From Pseudomonas sp. BP8 (GTDB lineage Bacteria; Pseudomonadota; Gammaproteobacteria; Pseudomonadales; Pseudomonadaceae): 64,000 bases of DNA. Position 1 is the stretch's first letter. The number at the start of each line of letters is the position of its first letter. The notes beneath the pieces are model-generated. The model searched no databases. It saw nothing but the letters and a program-made list of their open reading frames with translations, and was not told the origin of the DNA. Location of the stretch: NCBI RefSeq assembly GCF_017875955.1, contig NZ_JAGINK010000001.1:4680501-4744500 (forward strand), written 5' to 3'. Both the position numbers and the translations under genes were made by a program. Positions 59,271-64,000 of the stretch are shown here, piece after piece.

Positions 59271-60671
59271 TCAGGTATGCGCCAACGCCGCCTGCAACGC
59301 GTCGGCAAAGCGCTGGGCGACCTCGTCGATCTGCTCGGCACTGATGATCAACGGTGGCAAGAAGCGCACCACGGCGCCATGACGGCCGCCCAGTTCGAGA
59401 ATCAGCCCACGCTTGAGGCATTCACGCTGCACCACCGGCGCCAGACTGCGGTTCGCCGCGGGATGGTCTTGTGCGTCGCGCACAGCCTGTGGGTCCACCA
59501 ACTCGACCCCGAGCATCAGGCCACGCCCACGGATATCGCCCAACTGCGGATAATCGCGCTGCAGGTCGAGCAGGTGCCCGCGCAGCCGGTTGCCCATCGC
59601 TTCGGCATGCTCGGCCAGGCGATGCTGGACCAGGTAATCGATGACTGCCGAACCTGCCGCCATGGCCATCTGGTTGCCGCGGAAGGTCCCGGCATGCGCG
59701 CCTGGGCTCCACGTGTCCAGCCAGTCCCGGTAGACCACTACCGCCAGTGGCAGGCTGCCGCCGATGGCCTTGGACAGGGTGACGACGTCGGGCACGATAC
59801 CGGCGTGTTCAAAGGCAAACATCTTGCCGGTGCGGGCAAAACCACTCTGGATCTCGTCGACGATCAACGCCACCCCGGCCTGCTCGGTGATCCGCCGCAC
59901 GCCGCGTAGCCACTCGACATCGGCCGGGATCACGCCACCCTCGCCCTGTACCACCTCGAGGATGACCGCAGCCGGCAGGGGGACGCCACTTTCGGGATCG
60001 AGCAGGAGGTTTTCCAGGTAATGCAGGTTGGCCCGCACACCCGCCTCGCCACCCAGGCCGAACGGGCAGCGGTAGTCGTAGGGGTACGGCATGAACTGCA
60101 CGCCATTGCCCAACAGCGCGCCCAGTGGCTGCTTCGGCCCGTGGCTACCCATCAGGCTCAACGCCCCCTGGGACATCCCATGGTAGGCGCCGTGGAACGC
60201 CAGGACCGTGCTGCGCCCGGTGGCGATGCGCACCAGTTTCAGCGCCGCCTCCACAGCGTCGGTCCCGGTGGGTCCGCAGAACTGCACCTTCGCTTCGCGG
60301 CGCAGGCCTTCGGGCAGAATGGCGAACAGGTCCTGGACGAAGCGGTCCTTGACCGGTGTGGTCAGGTCGAGGGTGTGCAGCGGCAGTTCGTCCGCCAGCA
60401 CCCGCTGGATCGCCTCGACCACCACCGGGTGGTTATGCCCCAAGGCCAGCGTGCCGGCGCCGGCCAGGCAGTCGATGAACTGACGGCCTTCGACATCCTC
60501 GACATAGATGCCACGGGCACGCTTGAGCGCCAACGGGATGCGCCGCGGGTAACTGCGGGCGTTGGATTCCTGCTGTTGCTGGCGCACCAGCAGCGGCGAA
60601 TCGGCAAATTGGTACAGGGGTTGCGGCGCGGCGGCCGGCAGGATCTGGGCAAGGCTGGAAGCGGTCGACAC
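59271..60671 (-). CDS. Diaminobutyrate--2-oxoglutarate aminotransferase (PvdH-like)
   Basis: Class III PLP enzyme of 466 residues; the catalytic lysine is Lys301 in VVTLSKAIGG, with GPTGTDAVEAALKL and IVDEIQSGFARTGK completing the PLP site. The N-terminal YQFADSPLLVRQQQQESNARSYPR resembles PvdH/DABA aminotransferases, which make L-2,4-diaminobutyrate for pyoverdine. The start is a GTG with GAGGG upstream. An 8-bp perfect inverted repeat sits just before the ribosome site. Convergent with the siderophore-interacting protein gene; ectoine-type EctB function is the alternative but no ect genes are present. Confidence 0.85.
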   Translation of the reverse strand: MSTASSLAQILPAAAPQPLYQFADSPLLVRQQQQESNARSYPRRIPLALKRARGIYVEDVEGRQFIDCLAGAGTLALGHNHPVVVEAIQRVLADELPLHTLDLTTPVKDRFVQDLFAILPEGLRREAKVQFCGPTGTDAVEAALKLVRIATGRSTVLAFHGAYHGMSQGALSLMGSHGPKQPLGALLGNGVQFMPYPYDYRCPFGLGGEAGVRANLHYLENLLLDPESGVPLPAAVILEVVQGEGGVIPADVEWLRGVRRITEQAGVALIVDEIQSGFARTGKMFAFEHAGIVPDVVTLSKAIGGSLPLAVVVYRDWLDTWSPGAHAGTFRGNQMAMAAGSAVIDYLVQHRLAEHAEAMGNRLRGHLLDLQRDYPQLGDIRGRGLMLGVELVDPQAVRDAQDHPAANRSLAPVVQRECLKRGLILELGGRHGAVVRFLPPLIISAEQIDEVAQRFADALQAALAHT

Positions 60672-60685
60672 TGGGGAGTCCCTCG

Positions 60686-60709
60686 CAAGCGATATGGTGG
60701 CATCGCTTG
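60686..60709. promoter_or_regulatory. Inverted repeat upstream of the aminotransferase
   Basis: CAAGCGAT-N8-ATCGCTTG is a perfect 8-bp palindrome with arms centred 24 bases apart at most, located 15-38 bases before the start codon. It is either an operator or a leader hairpin next to the Shine-Dalgarno sequence. Confidence 0.6.
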
Positions 60710-60769
60710 GAAAACGCTTCAGCGGGGCGGCGATTTAGCGCTTACACAGGATTTGTGCGTTGGCTGCCC

Positions 60770-60915
60770 CGGCCTCTTCGCGGGGCAAGCCCGCTCCTAC
60801 ACGGATCCGGGAATGGCCAGTTGCAATTCGCGCAGAGAACAAAGCCCGCAAGCGCGCCACATATCCCTGTAGGAGCGGGCTTGCCCCGCGAACACCGGCA
60901 AAGCCGGTGCCTGCC
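60770..60915. repeat. REP cluster
   Basis: An inverted unit (CCTCTTCGCGGGGCAAGCC then CGCTCCTACACGG, about 60770-60802) and a direct unit (CCTGTAGGAGCGGGCTTGCC and CCGCGAACACCGGC, about 60869-60913), ending in the stem CCGGCAAAGCCGG. Lies between the aminotransferase start and the sensor kinase stop. Confidence 0.85.
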
Positions 60916-60943
60916 AGCCGACCGGGCACGCCCCGCCACACCC

Positions 60944-62266
60944 TCAGCGACCCAGCCGCGCCGGCACCTGCAACCACACCCGCAAGCCGTCGCTGCGGCT
61001 GTCAAAGCGCAAGCTCCCCGCGCAGCGCTGAACAATCGCCTGAACAATCGCCAACCCCAACCCACACCCGCCACTCTGGCCATTACGCCAGAAGCGCTCG
61101 GTCAAATGCTGCAGGTCGCCCTCAGTGATCCCCGGCCCATGGTCACGCACCATGAACCCCACCTGCCCATCGGCCATCTGCAGCTCCAATTCGACCGCAG
61201 CATCACCGCCATGACGCAAGGCGTTGTCGAGCAGATTACGCAAAGCTGCCACTGCCAGTGGCGCCGGCAAGCCCAAGTAGATTTCAGCCGCTTCCTGTGG
61301 CAAACGCACGAGAATCCGCCGGTTATCGCCGCCGCCGGCATCCTGCACCGCCTGGCGCGCGACCTGTTCGGCACTGCACTGGATGCCATCGTCGAACGAC
61401 AGGCTGCCTTCCACCCGGGCCAGCAGCAGCAACTGCTCAAGGGTGCGGTGCATGCGATCGGTGCCCTGCTCGGCGTGCACCAGGGCCTGCTCACGCACGG
61501 CGCCGTCGGTCATCTGTGCCACCTGCAGGTGGGTCTTGATCGCCGTCAACGGGCTGCGCAATTCATGCGCCGCATCGTCGGTCAGGCGCCGTTCGCGCTC
61601 GAGGGTCTGGGCGATCCGCAGGAACAGCTGGTTCTGGGTCTCGAGCAAAGGCTGCAGCTCGCTGGGCATGCCCGCCACCTGCAACGGCTCGACGCTGTCG
61701 GCGCGCCGCTTGCGCAAGGCGTCACGCATCCGGTTGAGCGGCTCCAGGCCCTTGCCCAGGCCAATCCACAACAAACCAAGGCTGCCGAGCAGGGCCATCA
61801 GCACCGGGGCCGAGGCGGCCAGCAGGATCGACTGGTTGAGCGCCTCGCGCTCCATGTGACGGTCTGCGGTGGTGATGCGCACGTCACCGTGATCGAAAGT
61901 AAAGGTGCGCCAGCTGGCGCCATCGATTGTCTGGTCAGCAAACCCGCTGCGCTGGTCATCCATGGCACCGTCATGCTTGTGGTTGCTGGCCAGGATCTCG
62001 CCGCGCAACGAGCTGACCTGGCAGGCCATGCCATCTGGCACGCTGAGTTGATCGGCGGAAAAATGCGCTTCTTCGCCCTTGGCTGCCAGCGGTTGCGGCA
62101 ACTGGTCGATCAGCCCGGCAACCATGCGCGCCGACGCGACCAGGCGCTGATCGAGGGAAAACATCATTTGCTGGCGCAGGTCGCGCAGCATCCAGGCGGC
62201 CGCCAGCACCCAGATGACGATGAAGGCGCTGCCGAGAATCAGCGACAGACGCACGCGCAGGCTCAT
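60944..62266 (-). CDS. dsbS: Copper-sensing histidine kinase, DsbS-like
   Basis: 440 residues: TM1 at about 7-28, a periplasmic domain to about 145, TM2 (ILLAASAPVLMALLGSLGLLWIG), HAMP, H-box TDDAAHELRSPLTAIKTHL with His234, then N-box LRNLLDNALRHGG and GLGLAIVQAI. The periplasmic domain has a single cysteine, Cys82, the same position I recall as the copper-binding residue of P. aeruginosa DsbS. Gene order regulator-kinase beside divergent dsbD supports this identity. Four-base overlap with the regulator upstream. Confidence 0.87.
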   Translation of the reverse strand: MSLRVRLSLILGSAFIVIWVLAAAWMLRDLRQQMMFSLDQRLVASARMVAGLIDQLPQPLAAKGEEAHFSADQLSVPDGMACQVSSLRGEILASNHKHDGAMDDQRSGFADQTIDGASWRTFTFDHGDVRITTADRHMEREALNQSILLAASAPVLMALLGSLGLLWIGLGKGLEPLNRMRDALRKRRADSVEPLQVAGMPSELQPLLETQNQLFLRIAQTLERERRLTDDAAHELRSPLTAIKTHLQVAQMTDGAVREQALVHAEQGTDRMHRTLEQLLLLARVEGSLSFDDGIQCSAEQVARQAVQDAGGGDNRRILVRLPQEAAEIYLGLPAPLAVAALRNLLDNALRHGGDAAVELELQMADGQVGFMVRDHGPGITEGDLQHLTERFWRNGQSGGCGLGLAIVQAIVQRCAGSLRFDSRSDGLRVWLQVPARLGR

Positions 62267-62946
62267 GGGGTGATCTCTTGTGGCGCCTGGGCCGGGCCGA
62301 GGCGATAGCCCAAGCCGCGCACGGTCTCGACAATGCTGTTACCGAGTTTGCGCCGCAGGTGGTGGATGTGCACGTTGAGCGCGTTGCTCTCGACTTCATC
62401 GCTGAAGCCGTAGACACAATCCTTGAGCTGTTCGCTGGAGAGCACCCGCCCGGGGTTCTGCAACAGCGCTTGCAACAAGGCCTGCTCGCGGCGGGAAAGG
62501 TCTACCGGCTGGTCGGCCAGAAACGCCTCGCAGCTGCTCGGATCGTAGCGCAGAGGGCCGTGCTCGATGACGTTGACGGCACGCCCGGCCATGCGCCGCA
62601 ACAGCGTGTGCAGTCGGGCCGCCAGCTCGCGCAGGTCGAACGGCTTGAGCAGGTAATCGTCGGCGCCAGCCTCGAGCCCCGCCACCCGGTCGGTAATCGC
62701 ATCGCGCGCCGTCAGTACCAGCACCGGCAAGGTTTCGCCTTGCTGGCGCAAGCGGCGCAGCAGTTTCAGGCCATCTTCGTCGGGCAGGCCAAGGTCGAGG
62801 ATCATCACGTCGAACTGCGCGGCCTGCAGCAGCGCGCGGGCGGCCGAGGCGCTGGCGACCCGGTCAACGGTCAAGCCCTGGGCAGCAAGCCCGGCGCAGA
62901 TGCCGCTGGCGATCAGGTCGTCGTCCTCGCAGAGCAGTACGTGCAT
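62263..62946 (-). CDS. dsbR: OmpR-family response regulator, DsbR-like
   Basis: 227 residues. Receiver domain with EDDD at 7-10, phospho-acceptor Asp51 (VMILDLGLPDEDGL) and the lysine in DDYLLKPFDLREL; winged helix C-terminal (LSRREQALLQALLQNPGRVLSSEQLKDCVYG ... IVETVRGLGYRLG). First gene of the dsbR-dsbS operon, diverging from dsbD. GGAGACCCATC precedes the ATG. Expected to activate dsbD and related disulfide-bond genes. Confidence 0.88.
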   Translation of the reverse strand: MHVLLCEDDDLIASGICAGLAAQGLTVDRVASASAARALLQAAQFDVMILDLGLPDEDGLKLLRRLRQQGETLPVLVLTARDAITDRVAGLEAGADDYLLKPFDLRELAARLHTLLRRMAGRAVNVIEHGPLRYDPSSCEAFLADQPVDLSRREQALLQALLQNPGRVLSSEQLKDCVYGFSDEVESNALNVHIHHLRRKLGNSIVETVRGLGYRLGPAQAPQEITP

Positions 62947-62986
62947 GATGGGTCTCCATTAGGGAGTGAACATTGCGACATGCAGT

Positions 62987-63060
62987 GATTAAGTGAAGAT
63001 TATGTACCACGCAAGCCGGTGCAGTCCTGCCGGTGTAGGACCGGGTTAACCCTCGGTTAA
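62987..63060. promoter_or_regulatory. Two sets of 11-base-phased direct repeats between dsbR and dsbD
   Basis: GATTA-N6-GATTA at 62987-63002, and GGTTAA-N5-GGTTAA at 63044-63060. Eleven-base spacing is the standard layout for OmpR/PmrA-type regulators. The first pair is near a CATAAT-like minus-strand -10 element of dsbR; the second lies about 48 bases before the dsbD start. Confidence 0.6.
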
Positions 63061-63108
63061 TCAGTCAAGGCCAGCATGGCCACTTTCCCGCATTGCCAAG
63101 GCCCAGAC

Positions 63109-64000
63109 ATGCGCGTTTTTCTGATCTTGTTGACCTTTTTCCTGGCCGGCCCGCTGCAGGCCAACCCGTTCGAGGTCAAGCCTGACTTCCTGCCCGTCGG
63201 CGAGGCCTTCGTGCTGAGCCACGATCGCCTGCCGTCAGGCGAAATGCGCGTGCACTTCCAAATCAAGGACGGCTACTACCTCTACCAGAAACGGCTGAAG
63301 TTCGACGGCCTGACGCCGGCGCAACAGCCAACCCTGCCGGCCGCGCTGAACCACCACGACGAATTCTTCGGTGACAGCGCCGTCTACCGCGGCGAGCTCG
63401 AGTTGCTGTTGCCGGCCAACGCCAGCGGGCAACTGCGCCTGGGCTGGCAAGGCTGTGCCGATGCAGGCCTGTGCTACCCGCCGCAGACCACCACCCTCGA
63501 GCTCGGCGGCGACGCCGTGGTCGGCGCTGAACAAGCCAGTGATCAGGCCCTCGCCAGCGACCTGCAGCAAGGCAACCTGGCCTGGGGCCTGCTGGCCTTC
63601 TTCGGCCTCGGCCTGTTGCTGGCCTTCACCCCCTGCTCGCTGCCGATGCTGCCGATCCTCGCCGGCCTGGTTCTGGGCAACGGCGCCAGCGCCCGGCGCG
63701 GCTGGCTGCTGGCAGGTGTCTACGTGCTGAGCATGGCCCTGGTGTACGCCGCACTCGGCGTGGTCGCCGCGCTGCTCGGCGCCAGCCTCCAGGCCTGGCT
63801 GCAACAACCGTGGCTGCTGGGCAGCCTGGCCGCGTTGTTCATCCTCCTCGCCCTGCCCATGTTCGGGGCCTTCGAGTTGCAATTGCCGGCCGCCCTGCGT
63901 GATCGACTCGACCGCGCCGGGCAAGGCACTCGCGGCGGCAACCTGTATGGTGCTGCGCTGCTCGGCGCGCTGTCCGGGCTGCTCATGGGCCCGTGCATGA
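63109..64000 (+). CDS. dsbD: Thiol:disulfide interchange protein DsbD (3' part beyond window)
   Basis: Carries electrons from cytoplasmic thioredoxin across the inner membrane to periplasmic disulfide isomerases. Only about 297 residues are present. Signal peptide MRVFLILLTFFLAGPLQA, then the N-terminal DsbD-alpha domain with its CADAGLCYPP active-site pair (about residues 112-118), then TM helices with FTPCSLPMLPIL (first transmembrane cysteine) and a second near GPCM at the window edge. The C-terminal thioredoxin-like domain is missing because the window ends. An ATG 33 bases earlier is in frame but would extend the signal sequence. Confidence 0.92.
   Translation, partial: MRVFLILLTFFLAGPLQANPFEVKPDFLPVGEAFVLSHDRLPSGEMRVHFQIKDGYYLYQKRLKFDGLTPAQQPTLPAALNHHDEFFGDSAVYRGELELLLPANASGQLRLGWQGCADAGLCYPPQTTTLELGGDAVVGAEQASDQALASDLQQGNLAWGLLAFFGLGLLLAFTPCSLPMLPILAGLVLGNGASARRGWLLAGVYVLSMALVYAALGVVAALLGASLQAWLQQPWLLGSLAALFILLALPMFGAFELQLPAALRDRLDRAGQGTRGGNLYGAALLGALSGLLMGPCM

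Overview
The window looks like a chromosomal core segment of a Pseudomonas of the P. putida group. The supporting signs are high-GC coding DNA, gene families that are typical of Pseudomonas (PsrA next to LexA and SulA, a long GAPDH of about 480 residues, lipobox-bearing Mqo, fadBA, DUF4404, PA1571-like small protein), and many copies of the short REP sequence built around CGCGGGGCAAGCCCGCTCCTACAGG-type arms. There is no sign of a prophage, insertion sequence, CRISPR array or integrated island. Assignments rest on reading the sequences and on recalled family features; no database search was run.

Layout. 1-257: truncated copy of a large intergenic repeat. 258-9010: mlaA, a degenerate HAD protein, DUF4404, queF, a copper module (cupredoxin diverging from copRS, with a CopR-type box between them) and the lolCDE operon. 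9104-13079: PilZ protein, glycerophosphodiester phosphodiesterase, sthA, apbE. 13153-22130: gap, facing a mfd-csiV-SNF2 helicase operon. 22619-29925: nagZ, psrA, lexA-sulA with two SOS boxes, two small hypotheticals, topA, DUF1653. 30004-39107: fadBA, a membrane-anchored hypothetical, a universal stress protein, the ABC-F ATPase uup, and slt. 39131-39940: second large repeat copy. 40009-45465: MOSC protein, cheV, a small helical protein resembling a dead Hpt domain, a NarL-type two-component pair, and a YegS-like lipid kinase. 45715-49260: glycosyltransferase, moeA-moaB, a small lipoprotein, tRNA-Pro(CGG). 49475-55452: mqo, a chemoreceptor, an ABC exporter, a 57-residue PA1571-like protein. 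55580-56640: third large repeat copy. 56707-64000: pdxB, tusA, a siderophore-interacting protein, a diaminobutyrate aminotransferase, and a DsbRS-like two-component system facing a dsbD gene cut by the window end.

Connections. Two copper-linked modules sit at opposite ends: CopRS/cupredoxin and DsbRS/DsbD. Fatty-acid sensing is represented by psrA with two adjoining PsrA boxes and by fadBA with a near-consensus box upstream. DNA maintenance genes (mfd, SNF2, lexA, sulA, topA) lie close together. Envelope genes (mlaA, lolCDE, nagZ, slt, lipid kinase) recur throughout.

Most unusual items: (1) a family of roughly 0.8-1.1 kb palindromic intergenic repeats with arms of about 260 bp, present three times and always at gene 3' ends; (2) a HAD-fold protein that has lost its catalytic aspartates; (3) a degenerate Hpt-like protein beside cheV and a two-component pair; (4) exactly phased direct repeats upstream of the NarL-type system (10-bp period) and in the dsbR-dsbD gap (11-bp period); (5) a perfect inverted repeat directly upstream of the diaminobutyrate aminotransferase.
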